A stretch of DNA of 64,000 nucleotides from Lacisediminihabitans sp040549525 (GTDB lineage: Bacteria; Actinomycetota; Actinomycetes; Actinomycetales; Microbacteriaceae), in NCBI RefSeq assembly GCF_040549525.1, contig NZ_JBEPTM010000001.1, forward strand, positions 186,001-250,000. The letters run 5' to 3'. The position numbers and the translations under genes are program-made. Position 1 is the stretch's first letter; each line of letters begins with the position of its first letter. Of the stretch, positions 36,011 through 44,511 are shown piece after piece. The notes under the pieces are model-generated. The model had not been told where the DNA came from. It was given only the letters and a program-made list of their open reading frames with translations, and did no database searches.

Positions 36011-36632
36011 CGACCGCGCCTGGACTGCCACCGACAGGGACCGCGCCTTGCAACACCGGACCCTCGAACTGGATGAACAATTCACTGCACAGTTCCTGCA
36101 ATCGATGCGTGACCTCGTCGCCTCCGAGTACGACCACAACACGTTCATCGAGAAGAAGATGGACATCATCCGCGAGTGGGACCGGCAGCGGAAACTCGCG
36201 CAGCACAACCTCGGGTACCAGTTCGACCCGAAACGACGAAAAGAACACCTCCTGCGCCGGGACATCGACCGGGAACTGCAACGGATCAAGAAGAAACTGA
36301 CGGAGGCCGTCGAACGCCGATCATTGACGACCGCAGACGCCGACACTCTGCAACCGGACACCCTTACCGCAGTGACGCTGACACCCGCACGTCCCACAAA
36401 AGTAAAGCCCGCCCCTGCACCGCGTGTACCCGTCCGATCGATCGAAGGCATCCCAGCGGCCGTCATCGAGATCGTCTCAAGAGACACCGGGATCGCCGAT
36501 CTCGAATCGGCCACCGACGACCAGGTGCGTGAGGCATACAGGGACAACGCCGGCTATTCCGACGAGGTCTCGCAGGAGTACCTCGACATGCTCAACGGGA
36601 TCCACCCCGACTGGCTGCGAGGCAGCAGATGA
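36003..36632 (+). CDS. Hypothetical phage protein with basic coiled-coil
   Basis: 209 aa. A charged helical region (residues 15-105, including KMDIIREWDRQRKLAQ and RRDIDRELQRIKKKLTEAVE) is followed by a Thr/Pro-rich linker and a C-terminal helical part ending YLDMLNGIHPDWLRGSR. Could be a scaffold or DNA-associated protein; no family recognised. Ends in ATGA overlap. Confidence 0.6.
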   Translation: MSDDRAWTATDRDRALQHRTLELDEQFTAQFLQSMRDLVASEYDHNTFIEKKMDIIREWDRQRKLAQHNLGYQFDPKRRKEHLLRRDIDRELQRIKKKLTEAVERRSLTTADADTLQPDTLTAVTLTPARPTKVKPAPAPRVPVRSIEGIPAAVIEIVSRDTGIADLESATDDQVREAYRDNAGYSDEVSQEYLDMLNGIHPDWLRGSR

Positions 36633-36763
36633 ACCTGACGCGCCCCGCACGCCCGGGCACCCGCTACCGAATGTTCTTCAATGTTGAACAGCGCGTTCGA
36701 GTGAACGTCACGCGCCCTGTATGCGCGCGTTGGGCCATCGACTGGGCGGTGGGGTGTTGGTGA
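36629..36763 (+). CDS. Putative 44-aa protein linking two phage genes
   Basis: Begins in ATGA overlap with the upstream gene and ends in GTGA overlap with the HTH gene. It is Arg/Val-rich (MNLTRPARPGTRYRMFF...). The two perfect overlaps argue for translation, if only as a coupling bridge. Confidence 0.45.
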   Translation: MNLTRPARPGTRYRMFFNVEQRVRVNVTRPVCARWAIDWAVGCW

Positions 36764-37149
36764 GCCGGTTCGTGGTGGGGGAGGACGGGCAGATTGGGGC
36801 TAGTTCGGAGGTGTGGGGCTGGGTGTCGGCGCGGGTGTCGAAGTTGACTCGTCAGGATGCGCGTTTGAATGGCTCGTTTTCGCCGTTGTTGTTGGAGCTG
36901 GTGGATGCGACTGGGCGGGCTGCGCATTGTGCTGAGGGGGTGTTGGTGGTTCCGTCGCCGGAACCTGTTGGGGTCCCCGTTGCGACGATTGAGGTAACGC
37001 CTGATGAGGCGGCGAAGCGGATGGGGTGCTCGTCGGAGTACGTCCGAAGGTTGGCCAGGAATGGTCGGTTGGAGGCCCGGAGAGTGGGTCGGTCGTGGCT
37101 CATTGAGGCTTCACAAATTGATAGACCGGCTCCGAGGAGGACCACATGA
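36760..37149 (+). CDS. Excisionase-type HTH protein
   Basis: 129 aa. The C-terminal 45 residues (VTPDEAAKRMGCSSEYVRRLARNGRLEARRVGRSWLIEASQID) are a classic HTH_17/excisionase DNA-binding domain. The N-terminal 80 residues are unassigned. GTG at 36760 is preferred because it overlaps the upstream stop; an ATG at 36721 would add 13 residues. Codon use turns T/G-rich here relative to the genes upstream, marking a possible mosaic joint. ATGA overlap with the next gene. Confidence 0.7.
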   Translation: MSRFVVGEDGQIGASSEVWGWVSARVSKLTRQDARLNGSFSPLLLELVDATGRAAHCAEGVLVVPSPEPVGVPVATIEVTPDEAAKRMGCSSEYVRRLARNGRLEARRVGRSWLIEASQIDRPAPRRTT

Positions 37150-37415
37150 CCAAGTACGTGAAGAACGAAGAGGGCGGGATTCATTCCGTGACCGATGAGC
37201 ACTTCGAAACGGTGCTGCACGAGACGACGGCGGCGGGGCGCAGTTTCCTGCTCCCGGGGTGGAGTGAGATCAGCGAGGCTGACGCTCGTGAGGGTCACCC
37301 GCAGCTGTTCGGCAAGGAAGATCTGCAGGTGTCGTACACCACGGATGAGTTGCACAGGGCGCTCGAGCGGAAGCGCATGCTCGATGAGCTGTACGGCCCC
37401 GGATCGGTCGCGTAA
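37146..37415 (+). CDS. Hypothetical phage protein
   Basis: 89 aa, acidic: TKYVKNEEGGIHSVTDEHFETVLHE..., SEISEADAREGHPQLFGKEDLQVSYTTDELHRALERKRMLDELYG. It precedes the tape-measure region, where tail-assembly or connector proteins are usual, but it shows no recognisable domain. Confidence 0.6.
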   Translation: MTKYVKNEEGGIHSVTDEHFETVLHETTAAGRSFLLPGWSEISEADAREGHPQLFGKEDLQVSYTTDELHRALERKRMLDELYGPGSVA

Positions 37416-37418
37416 CTC

Positions 37419-38030
37419 ATGGGTAAGAGCACACTTGTCCCGGAGCCGAACACTCCGGACGCGATCATCGCCGCGGCTGATGCTGAGGTCACCGAAGCGG
37501 ATGCGTTAGCGCTCGAGCTAGAAACTGCTGCTCGTGGTGGTGATGACTCGGTAACGCAGGCTCAGGTTGAGGATGCGAAGAAACGTTCCGGGTGGGCTCG
37601 TATCCGCCGGGACGCTGCGGAGTCCAAGGCTGCGGCTCGTGCGGAGGAGATGCGTCGCCAGGCGTATGCGGCTCTGCTGGACCGGTACCTGCCGGCTGCG
37701 TCGTCGGATATCAAAGCGGACGTGGAAGCTCACCTTGCTGAAGCGCGACCTCACATTGAGGCGGCTCTGGAGTTGCTCGGCGACCGTAACAAGGCGCTGT
37801 GGGCGATTGCGATGTTCACCAGCGATCCGTCGAACTACAAGGACGCGGCGGACGGGATCATGGCGGACGCTCCGGCGTTGATGCCTGGCGGTTCGTGGTT
37901 CGAGTACCGCGGTGACCGGTACGCCTACCTTCCGGCATCGATCGTTATTCGCAATTTGTTGAAGCCGTTGAAACCGCGTATCAAAACCCTGTCGGGTGGG
38001 CGCGATAGCGACTTCGTAAACGCGATCTAA
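37419..38030 (+). CDS. Hypothetical protein upstream of tape measure
   Basis: 203 aa. An Ala/Glu-rich coiled-coil (residues 12-95) is followed by a globular end (GDRNKALWAIAMFTSDPSNYKDAADGIM...WFEYRGDRYAYLPASIV). Genes in this place in siphophages often encode tail-assembly chaperones, but no slippery frameshift site joining it to its neighbour was found. Three bases after the preceding stop. Confidence 0.6.
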   Translation: MGKSTLVPEPNTPDAIIAAADAEVTEADALALELETAARGGDDSVTQAQVEDAKKRSGWARIRRDAAESKAAARAEEMRRQAYAALLDRYLPAASSDIKADVEAHLAEARPHIEAALELLGDRNKALWAIAMFTSDPSNYKDAADGIMADAPALMPGGSWFEYRGDRYAYLPASIVIRNLLKPLKPRIKTLSGGRDSDFVNAI

Positions 38031-38039
38031 GGCCTGGGC

Positions 38040-40745
38040 ATGTCTGACTCTGGCCCCACTACCGCCGGCAGTATTGTCGCTAAATTGCGTATGGCCCGTG
38101 ACCAGTGGGTTGCGGATATGGCGAAGACGAAGGAAGACGCCCGCGAGATCGGAGCGCTGGAGCCGACCGTCCGCGTTCAGGCGACCGTCGCTGAAGCTGT
38201 CGCGAAGCTGAAAGAGGTAGCCGCTCAGGCATCGTCTACGGGACGCACTCAGGCGAACGCTCAAACACAGGTCTCTGTCGCGCAACTCCGGTCCACAGCG
38301 ACTGCGAACGAGCTCGCTGTCGCTACCCGCCGTCTCGCCGCCGCGCAGTCGTCGGCTGGTACGTCCGCGGAACAGTTGATGCTCGCTGAGGCTGCTGTTG
38401 ACCGTGCTACCCGCAACCATGCGACGTCGACCACTCGACTGACCGCTGCGACGGCGGAACTTGCCGCGATGCAGAAGGTCGAAACGGTTGCGGAGGAGAA
38501 GTCGACCGCCGCGCGGGTGAAATCGAACCAGGCGAACCAGACTGCTGTGTCGCGTATGGGTTTGATCGGCACCGCTGTTGCAACGCTCATCCCCATGTTG
38601 GTCCCCCTGGCGGCGTTCGCCGTGGGTGGTGCTGGTGCGCTGACGATGATGGGCGTCGCGGGCGTCCTCGCCATCGTCGGCATCAAGCGGGAGATGGCTG
38701 AAGGCACCGTCTTGGGCCAGAAATACGGTGTCGGCATTCAGTCCCTCAAGGGCAACCTCGACGAGCTGTCACACACCTCCGCCGTTGGGATGCTCACCTC
38801 GTACAACAACGTGATCTCGCTGTCGAACGCGGCCATGCCGATGCTGAACCGGCAGGTGGGTGAGTTCTCCGGCATCCTCGGCCGGTCCGGAGGGAACCTC
38901 TTCCAGGGAGCTGTTCAAGGCGTGCGCGTTCTTGAGCCCCTCCTGCTCAAGGTTGGGGAGTATGTGGAGGGGCTCACTTCGAAGTTCGCACAATGGACTT
39001 CAAGCGGGGGGCTGCAACGCTTCGCGAGCTACGCCCTCGGTGTCCTCCCGTCAGTTGAACGGTTCCTCGGCTCGTTGGGTGACGCGGTTGTTCACTTGCT
39101 CGAAGCGCTCGCCCCGCTCGGATCCGTCGGGTTGACCGTCTTCACCGGACTGTTCAACATCATCTCCGCTCTGCCTGTCCAAGTCCTCACCGATCTGATC
39201 GCCGCCGTTACCTGGGGTGCAGTCGCATTCAAGGCGTGGGGATTCATCGCCCCGCTGCTCGAGGACATCGCCTGGAATATGGGCGCACTGGGTGTCGCGA
39301 CGGAGATCGCGACCGGTCCGATCGGGTGGGTCATTGCTGGTGTGGGTGCCCTGATCGCTGTCCTTGCTGTATCAACGACGTCGACGAAGTCCGCGACGAC
39401 GGCGATCACCGACTACACGGCGGCGGTGCAAGCCGACACCGGCGCGATCGGTGAGAACGTGAAGGCGGCCGCTGCGAAAGCACTCCTGGACGCGGGCGCA
39501 TACTCTGCGGCAAAGAAGCTCGGCATCGGCGCGAAGGATCTCACCGAGGCTGTCCTCCATGAAGGGGCGGCCCGTGATCGGGTGAATCAGAAGCTCGAAG
39601 AATCGCTGCGACTGTACGAGTCGTCCACCAAAGAGAGTGTGATCACCGCTCAGGGGCAGGGCGCGCTCGCGGGTGCCGCCACGAAGGTACGCGACGCGTT
39701 GAACCAGCAGCAGGGCGATGTGCACACCGCGATCCGGAACTACAACACCCTCCAGGACGCGCTCGGCGGGACCACGATCTCTACCGAAGCCCAGCTTCGA
39801 GCGACACAGGAGCAGGCGGCTGCGGCTGGTGTGTCTGTCAGCGCCTATCTGGCGGCTCAGGCGTCGCAGAAAGGCACCGCGGACCAAACGCAGAAGACCA
39901 CAGCGCTGATGTATCTCCAGAACGACGCTGCGGGCCTGCTGAAGCAGCAGTTGGACCTTCTCGATGGGAAGACGATCTCCGCCGCGCAGGCACAAAACCA
40001 GTTCGATTCGCAGATTGCGAACATGGGCGCCCACATCGACAAGACCGGCAACGCGGTCAACCGGGCCACCGCGTCTCTGACGAACAACAGCGCCGCGGCG
40101 ATCGCGAACCAGGGCGAGCTGATCAGCTCCACGCAGGCTGCCCAAGCGAACGCGCAAGCATTCCGCGACAACGGTGGGTCGGTTGAAGCGACGAAGCAGA
40201 AGCTCATCGATATGAAACAAGCGATCGTCGACCACGCGGTTGCGTTGGGTGAAGATCGCGGCGAAGTTCAAGCGTTCATCGACAAGATCTACCAAATTCC
40301 TGCATCGATTCCGCCAACGAAGATCGAGGTGGACACCGCTGACGCGTTGGCGAAACTCGCTCTCCTGAACAGTTATCTGGACCGGTGGAAAGGGAACAGC
40401 GCGAACCTGACCGGAACAGGGTCGCCGAAGCTCGGCTCGGGGATCCTCACCGCCCCGGGGCATGCTGACGGTGGAACGGTGACGGGGGTTGGTGGGCCGC
40501 GCGCGGACTCGGTTCTGCGCCGCTTGTCGGTCGGTGAGGAAGTGATCCGCACCGCGTCCGCGTCGCAGGCTCGCCCGTTCCTGAAAGCGTTCAACGACAA
40601 CCCGGGCAAAGCGCTCGCATCCATCGCTACACCAGCTACGCAGACTGCCCCGCCCCGCAGTGGGGACACGTTCATCATCCACCAGGCCGACATTTCCGGC
40701 GCTGTGACCGAAATTCAACGGCGTAAGCAGCAGAGGAGCGCCTGA
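38040..40745 (+). CDS. Phage tail tape-measure protein
   Basis: 901 aa. Sets tail length and threads through the tail tube. Seen: N-terminal Ala/Thr-rich coiled-coil (about 1-170), hydrophobic membrane-like segments at about 175-225 and 360-450 (LIPMLVPLAAFAVGGAGALTMM, PIGWVIAGVGALIAVLAV), a long helical middle, and the C-terminal tape-measure signature GHADGGTVTGVGGPRADSVLRRLSVGEEVIR, shared by many actinophage tape measures. Short compared with most actinophage tape measures (often over 1000 aa). Its stop overlaps the next start (TGATG), but that next gene is broken. Confidence 0.87.
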   Translation: MSDSGPTTAGSIVAKLRMARDQWVADMAKTKEDAREIGALEPTVRVQATVAEAVAKLKEVAAQASSTGRTQANAQTQVSVAQLRSTATANELAVATRRLAAAQSSAGTSAEQLMLAEAAVDRATRNHATSTTRLTAATAELAAMQKVETVAEEKSTAARVKSNQANQTAVSRMGLIGTAVATLIPMLVPLAAFAVGGAGALTMMGVAGVLAIVGIKREMAEGTVLGQKYGVGIQSLKGNLDELSHTSAVGMLTSYNNVISLSNAAMPMLNRQVGEFSGILGRSGGNLFQGAVQGVRVLEPLLLKVGEYVEGLTSKFAQWTSSGGLQRFASYALGVLPSVERFLGSLGDAVVHLLEALAPLGSVGLTVFTGLFNIISALPVQVLTDLIAAVTWGAVAFKAWGFIAPLLEDIAWNMGALGVATEIATGPIGWVIAGVGALIAVLAVSTTSTKSATTAITDYTAAVQADTGAIGENVKAAAAKALLDAGAYSAAKKLGIGAKDLTEAVLHEGAARDRVNQKLEESLRLYESSTKESVITAQGQGALAGAATKVRDALNQQQGDVHTAIRNYNTLQDALGGTTISTEAQLRATQEQAAAAGVSVSAYLAAQASQKGTADQTQKTTALMYLQNDAAGLLKQQLDLLDGKTISAAQAQNQFDSQIANMGAHIDKTGNAVNRATASLTNNSAAAIANQGELISSTQAAQANAQAFRDNGGSVEATKQKLIDMKQAIVDHAVALGEDRGEVQAFIDKIYQIPASIPPTKIEVDTADALAKLALLNSYLDRWKGNSANLTGTGSPKLGSGILTAPGHADGGTVTGVGGPRADSVLRRLSVGEEVIRTASASQARPFLKAFNDNPGKALASIATPATQTAPPRSGDTFIIHQADISGAVTEIQRRKQQRSA

Positions 40746-40924
40746 TGGCGATTCGGACCAACGTTGCGACGCCGGAAACACATGGGTGTCCGTCTAGAAC
40801 GCGACAGGGCTCTCACCCAGGGCTGTCGCTCTTTCGCTTGACCGGACAGAAAAACCGTCGACGGCAATATGATGACGGGAACGGACCCCCGGACCCTGGT
40901 AGTCCGCCTAGCTTGTCGATATGA
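40745..40924 (+). pseudogene. Broken distal tail gene
   Basis: Starts in TGATG overlap with the tape measure and opens MAIRTNVATPET, the expected place for a distal tail or minor tail protein. After about 12 codons the sequence enters the 48-bp repeat at 40782 and turns into a Ser/Arg/Gly-rich tail that stops after 59 codons. The rest of the tail module is missing. Confidence 0.55.
40782..40829 (+). repeat. 48-bp diverged repeat, left copy
   Basis: 37 of 48 bases match the stretch 41740-41787 without gaps (both start ATGGGT and end GTCGC). The copy also contains GCGACAG...CTGTCGC, a 7-bp inverted repeat. It begins exactly where the phage gene loses its frame. Confidence 0.65.
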
Positions 40925-40992
40925 GCCATCGCTCCCCATGCGTCCATGGTTCGACAAGGCGACGGCTTTGATCTGAGGGGTGGTGAGCGTCA

Positions 40993-41388
40993 GTGGGTTT
41001 GTTGACCTACGGGAGCGGGAACGCTCAGATCATCTTCGACGACCGGGCACTTTTCCATCTGATGATCGTCATCACGGCGAAATTGCGGCGGCGGGAAAAT
41101 TTTCTCTTCACCTGGGCGGAGCCAATAGATGTCGGGTGTGGGCGCGTTTCCGTGTGGTTGGACCCGAGCAGCGCCTTGCTGTACCACTTTCACGGGAACC
41201 GGATGCCGTCGGTCAATCGCGAGTGGATTGAGGTGCTGACGGTTTCAGCCAACGGTGGCGGGGGGTTGATGTTCATCCCTGAACCGGGACTCGGACGGTC
41301 GAGCGCCCTCCGAGACCGAGATAAGAGTTTCCTAATGAAAACCCCTCACTTGGGGGACGAACTTGCGGCCGGCGTCGAATTAGGGTGA
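40993..41388 (+). CDS. DUF7882-type small protein
   Basis: 131 aa with GTG start. The pattern GLLTYGSGNAQIIFDDRALFHL, then TAKLRRRENFLFTW, GRVSVWLDPSSALLYHFHGNRMPSVNREWIEVL and a Gly-rich end LMFIPEP is that of a small Microbacteriaceae protein family (DUF7882) sometimes mislabelled DNA ligase; no ligase motif is present. Usual members end near residue 100; here about 30 extra residues follow. It sits between the two 48-bp repeats, not in the phage gene order. Function unknown. Confidence 0.7.
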   Translation: MGLLTYGSGNAQIIFDDRALFHLMIVITAKLRRRENFLFTWAEPIDVGCGRVSVWLDPSSALLYHFHGNRMPSVNREWIEVLTVSANGGGGLMFIPEPGLGRSSALRDRDKSFLMKTPHLGDELAAGVELG

Positions 41389-41898
41389 ATTCATCACATC
41401 GCCCCAAACTATTCGGGATAGCGGGGCGAACGGGCGAAAGTCCGCGTGAGTTTGGGGTGCGGTCACCTTTCGGGTAGATGACCGCACCCCTATCGTCATT
41501 CCGCGAACTCCACGTTTGTAATCCAAACAGGACGACGACCTGGCGAAAGCCGCCACGAGGCATCGGTGATGATTTCGTGGTGCCACGATTATGCTCGGAG
41601 GCGTCCAGACCGGGGAAGCGCGGGGACTGCTGCCGACCGCGCCCTTGCTCAGTTACAACGGCATCCGATACGGGTGCCGTTGTAGACCTTTCGGCTTGAA
41701 GGCGGTGACGCACTGCCGGTAAGCGCGATCCGGCAGCAGATGGGTATCTATCCAGAACACGACGGGTCTGTCGCCCAGAGCGGTCGCATCATCCCTCGAA
41801 CGAACTGTGCCCCCACATTCCACAACGGGGGCGTAACTACCGCTTCGTGCGCTCTCGCGGCATATCGACCTGCGATACCTGGCGAAAGAGCGATACGG
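41389..41898. other. 510-bp non-coding stretch rich in hairpins
   Basis: No convincing gene. Structures: CCCCAAACT (41402-41410) with AGTTTGGGG (41449-41457); GGGGTGCGGTCA (41454-41465) with TGACCGCACCCC (41479-41490), sharing GGGG with the first, so only one can form; ACAACGGCA (41655-41663) with TGCCGTTGT (41675-41683); CTGCCGG (41713-41719) with CCGGCAG (41730-41736); GCCCCC (41809-41814) with GGGGGC (41827-41832). A direct repeat ACCTGGCGAAAG occurs at 41538 and 41877. Confidence 0.65.
41740..41787 (+). repeat. 48-bp diverged repeat, right copy
   Basis: Matches 40782-40829 at 37 of 48 positions. Together the two copies enclose the DUF7882 gene and the mutually exclusive hairpins. Confidence 0.65.
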
Positions 41899-42402
41899 CT
41901 ATGGCTTGTAGCGCTCCACTTTCCCGTTCAAGCTGCTCGCGATCGTGGTTGCGGCTGCCTTCTCCCCGCTGACATCGGCCGCGGGCGCTTTGAGATCGAA
42001 CATATATTTCGCGAGCTCTTGGGTGTTATTGGTTAGCTGAAGTTGAATGAGGGAATCGTCTATCTCGAACGCTGCCCAACCCTTGCCGGAGGACCAGTAC
42101 TGCTCATTCTTGTTCGCAGCAATCAGGGCATCCATATTCGCGGAATCGGCATCGATGAAAGAGTCCACGGCGATCTTCCGCCCATCTAGTGTGCACGTAG
42201 CAGCCGAAGCCAGGCCCGATTTGGTGCCGTCCCCGACGTCGGACAGGGCCACATCTTTGCAACCTTTGATGTGGTTGGCGATCGTCACTGCGCTGTCGCC
42301 GTAGGTGGTTTTGAATGGTTTGGCTGCAGGCGAACTCGGCCCGGTCGAGCAACCGGTGAGGATGAGCACCACAGCTGTTCCGATAACGAGAGCATATTTC
42401 AT
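41899..42402 (-). CDS. Small lipoprotein of the element
   Basis: 167 aa. Signal peptide with lipobox (VVLILTGCS), then a 145-residue domain with a Cys pair (KGCKDVAL... AATCTLDGRKIAVDSFID) that may form a disulfide. Ends in KVERYKP. Lipoproteins of prophages often block superinfection, but nothing in the sequence proves that here. Stands alone on the minus strand. Confidence 0.75.
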   Translation of the reverse strand: MKYALVIGTAVVLILTGCSTGPSSPAAKPFKTTYGDSAVTIANHIKGCKDVALSDVGDGTKSGLASAATCTLDGRKIAVDSFIDADSANMDALIAANKNEQYWSSGKGWAAFEIDDSLIQLQLTNNTQELAKYMFDLKAPAADVSGEKAAATTIASSLNGKVERYKP

Positions 42403-42433
42403 AGTCGAATCGTATCCGTCTGCGTGAATGGTG

Positions 42434-42506
42434 TCCCGGTGGGAGGATTCGAACCTCCGGCCAGACGGGTAGAAACCGTCTGCTCTGTCCGCTGAGCTAC
42501 ATCGGG
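42434..42506 (-). tRNA. tRNA-Arg(UCU), phage-type
   Basis: 73 nt. D arm GCTC/GAGC, anticodon stem GACGG/CCGTC with loop TTTCTAC (anticodon TCT), T arm GGAGG-TTCGAAT-CCTCC. The acceptor CCCGATG pairs with CACCGGG except for one A-C mismatch at position 5-68. CCA is not encoded. It decodes AGA, a rare codon in GC-rich hosts; such tRNAs are common on phages. Confidence 0.82.
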
Positions 42507-42568
42507 GTGCGCACCGCCGCGTTTACTACGCGGCAGTGCGGTGGCACTTCGGTTTGACTCCTGGCGCG

Positions 42569-42838
42569 CTATCTCTCGTCTCGGCGGAAAGCCATCACAA
42601 GGCCGAGCGCACCCGACCCGAAGAGCAGGAACGCGATCCCGCGAGTAGCCCACGTCACCGCGTTCTGAATGCCGGTGTAAGCGTCGCCGCCATAGGCCTC
42701 ATCTTTGGCGTTGACCAGGAGGACGATGCCGAGAATAAGTGCGGCGACCGCCCACAAGATGGCGATCGTGATTGCGGCTGGCGGGTAGTCTGCACCGTTC
42801 GTGTTCGTCGGCGTGGTGGTGGGCTCAGTTTCACTCAT
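42569..42838 (-). CDS. Small membrane protein of the element
   Basis: 89 aa from ATG at 42838. A Thr-rich N terminus is followed by two membrane helices (AAITIAILWAVAALILGIVLLVNA and ATRGIAFLLFGSGALGLVMAF) and a basic end FRRDER. The loop between them has DEAYGGDAYTGIQNAV. Function unknown. Confidence 0.68.
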   Translation of the reverse strand: MSETEPTTTPTNTNGADYPPAAITIAILWAVAALILGIVLLVNAKDEAYGGDAYTGIQNAVTWATRGIAFLLFGSGALGLVMAFRRDER

Positions 42839-42981
42839 GCGCTGACAGTAACTCACCTGTGGCACTCAGGGAACGGCCCAGTTCGGGGTCTATCGGAGGA
42901 GAAGGTGACGAGACGCCCGGTCGGGGAAGTGGCAGTGGGCGGGGTCTCAACATTCCTTAGACCCCGCCCAACGGTTCCCTG

Positions 42982-43956
42982 TTACCCGGTAGCCATCTTG
43001 GAGTCGGTGATCGGCCGGTGTGCACGGTTCGAGTGAGTTCGTACCTCCAGCCCGGCCAGGAGGCCGACTGCGTCCGTCATTTGCCGGTCTGACACTTCCA
43101 AGTACAGCTGGGTTGTGGCGAGTGAAGCATGGCCGAGCATCTCTTGGATGACGCGGATATTCGCTCCTTTCTCGAGGAGTTGGGTGGCGTAGAAGTGCCG
43201 CAGGGAGTGGCCGGTGATTCTCGGGTCGGTGATGCCTGAGCGACGAATTGCCTTCGAGATTGCGTCCGATGCGGATGCCATCAACAGGTGGCCTTCACCA
43301 GCCGGGAACTGGCGATTCCTGTGTGGTGAAGGGAACCACCAGCCTTCGTCGGGATATCGGTCGGCGAGTACGAGGAGATCAGGATGAAGGGCGACGGTGT
43401 GCTGTATCCCTCCTTTTCGCACCGAGTACAGGGTGCCCGATTCCATGTCAACATGCTCGCCACGGATCTTCACGATCTCACCAAGACGCAGCCCTGAGAG
43501 CGCAGCGATGGTGATGATGTCCCGGGTGCGCGTGTATGCCCCAGAATCAAGAATGCCCTCGACTTGAGCCGGGCGGAACGGGCGCGCTTTTCTGCGAGGC
43601 AGCCGGACCTTGGGGAGAGTGACCGCCGGATTGTCTGGGCGGTAGCCCTCTTCACGCATCCACGCGAAGAACCCTTGGAAGTAGGAGCGCTCTGACTGCT
43701 TCGTCCCGCCGGCGAGCGGGGCGCCCGTCCGGAAATGGGCTCTGGTCATCATCTGGACGATGTCGCCCTTAGTCACCCGCAGCGGGGACTTTCCGGATCG
43801 GGCGGAGAGCATCACGATGCACTCTTCCCGGTTCGCGATCGTCTTCTCCGACATGTTCGCGGCTCGTTGATGCATCGCGAACTCGTCGAGAATTTCCCTC
43901 CAAGCGCGAGTCGTCTCCACATCGCCCGACACTTCGGTGTTGCGCACGATGGTCAT
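42982..43956 (-). CDS. Second tyrosine recombinase (XerC/D-like)
   Basis: 324 aa. SAM-like N-terminal domain (WREILDEFAMHQRAANMSEKTIANREECI, about 15-105), catalytic domain with Arg in LSGLRLGEIVKIR, Lys in VRKGGIQHTV, HSLRHFYATQLL, LGHASLATTQLYLEV with the nucleophile Tyr. It lacks the arm-binding N-terminal domain of the first integrase, so it is of the simple Xer-like type. ATG at 43956 has GGAGG only one base away; the GTG at 43947 has better spacing and may be the true start. Confidence 0.9.
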   Translation of the reverse strand: MTIVRNTEVSGDVETTRAWREILDEFAMHQRAANMSEKTIANREECIVMLSARSGKSPLRVTKGDIVQMMTRAHFRTGAPLAGGTKQSERSYFQGFFAWMREEGYRPDNPAVTLPKVRLPRRKARPFRPAQVEGILDSGAYTRTRDIITIAALSGLRLGEIVKIRGEHVDMESGTLYSVRKGGIQHTVALHPDLLVLADRYPDEGWWFPSPHRNRQFPAGEGHLLMASASDAISKAIRRSGITDPRITGHSLRHFYATQLLEKGANIRVIQEMLGHASLATTQLYLEVSDRQMTDAVGLLAGLEVRTHSNRAHRPITDSKMATG

Positions 43957-43991
43957 TCCTCCGGTGTATTGGTATCGGTCGATGCCTCTTG

Positions 43992-44426
43992 TCAGTGCGC
44001 ATTCTCGCCGAGACGTTGCGCGAGGTTCACGGCACTGATGATCTCCTGGACCATCACTCGGGCAGCTGCCACGTCGACGGGGCCGCGCGCGTCGGAAACG
44101 TCGATGCGCCATGAGCCCTCAGGAGTGGGATCGAGGAAGATGACGTGCTCACCGGACCAGGGAATGCGGATCTCGTCGTATCCGGCGGGAGTGCCGTCAA
44201 TCAGATCTGCGGGGGCTTCTGTCCGCTCGTACGTCTTGTCGATGCCATTGCGTGTGTCGAGCGCGTCAGCGGCCTCGAAAAGCTTGAACGCGGCTTCTCG
44301 TGCCGATTCAGCTGTCTGCACGAAGAAAGCGTCTTGGCGGCCGATCCAGAAGCAGATGGCGGGGGCTCCGCCGTCTTCGCTGATCTCGAAGGAACTGGCG
44401 GGGGTTGTTACGGTTGAGTCGTTCAT
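43992..44426 (-). CDS. Hypothetical protein
   Basis: 144 aa, acidic. Pattern CFWIGRQDAFFVQTAESAREAAFKLFEAADALDTRNGIDKTYER, then GYDEIRIPWSGEHVIFLDPTPEGSWRIDVSDARGPVDVAAARVMVQEIISAVN. It looks like a compact alpha/beta protein; no family recognised. Ribosome site AAAGG nine bases before ATG. Confidence 0.6.
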   Translation of the reverse strand: MNDSTVTTPASSFEISEDGGAPAICFWIGRQDAFFVQTAESAREAAFKLFEAADALDTRNGIDKTYERTEAPADLIDGTPAGYDEIRIPWSGEHVIFLDPTPEGSWRIDVSDARGPVDVAAARVMVQEIISAVNLAQRLGENAH

Positions 44427-44511
44427 GATGTTGTGCCTTTCATTGGGTGTTCATCGTGGATATCGCCCTCGACCTGTTACAGCAGGTCGGGGGCTTCTTC
44501 ATTTCGTCGGC

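Noticed and set aside
37146..38040. Programmed frameshift joining tail-assembly chaperone genes
   Set aside because: No slippery heptamer was seen in the overlap and the two frames are separated by a normal stop and a fresh ATG.
40993..41388. Annotation as DNA ligase
   Set aside because: No KxDG nucleotidyltransferase motif and only 131 aa; the pattern fits the DUF7882 family that is often mislabelled.
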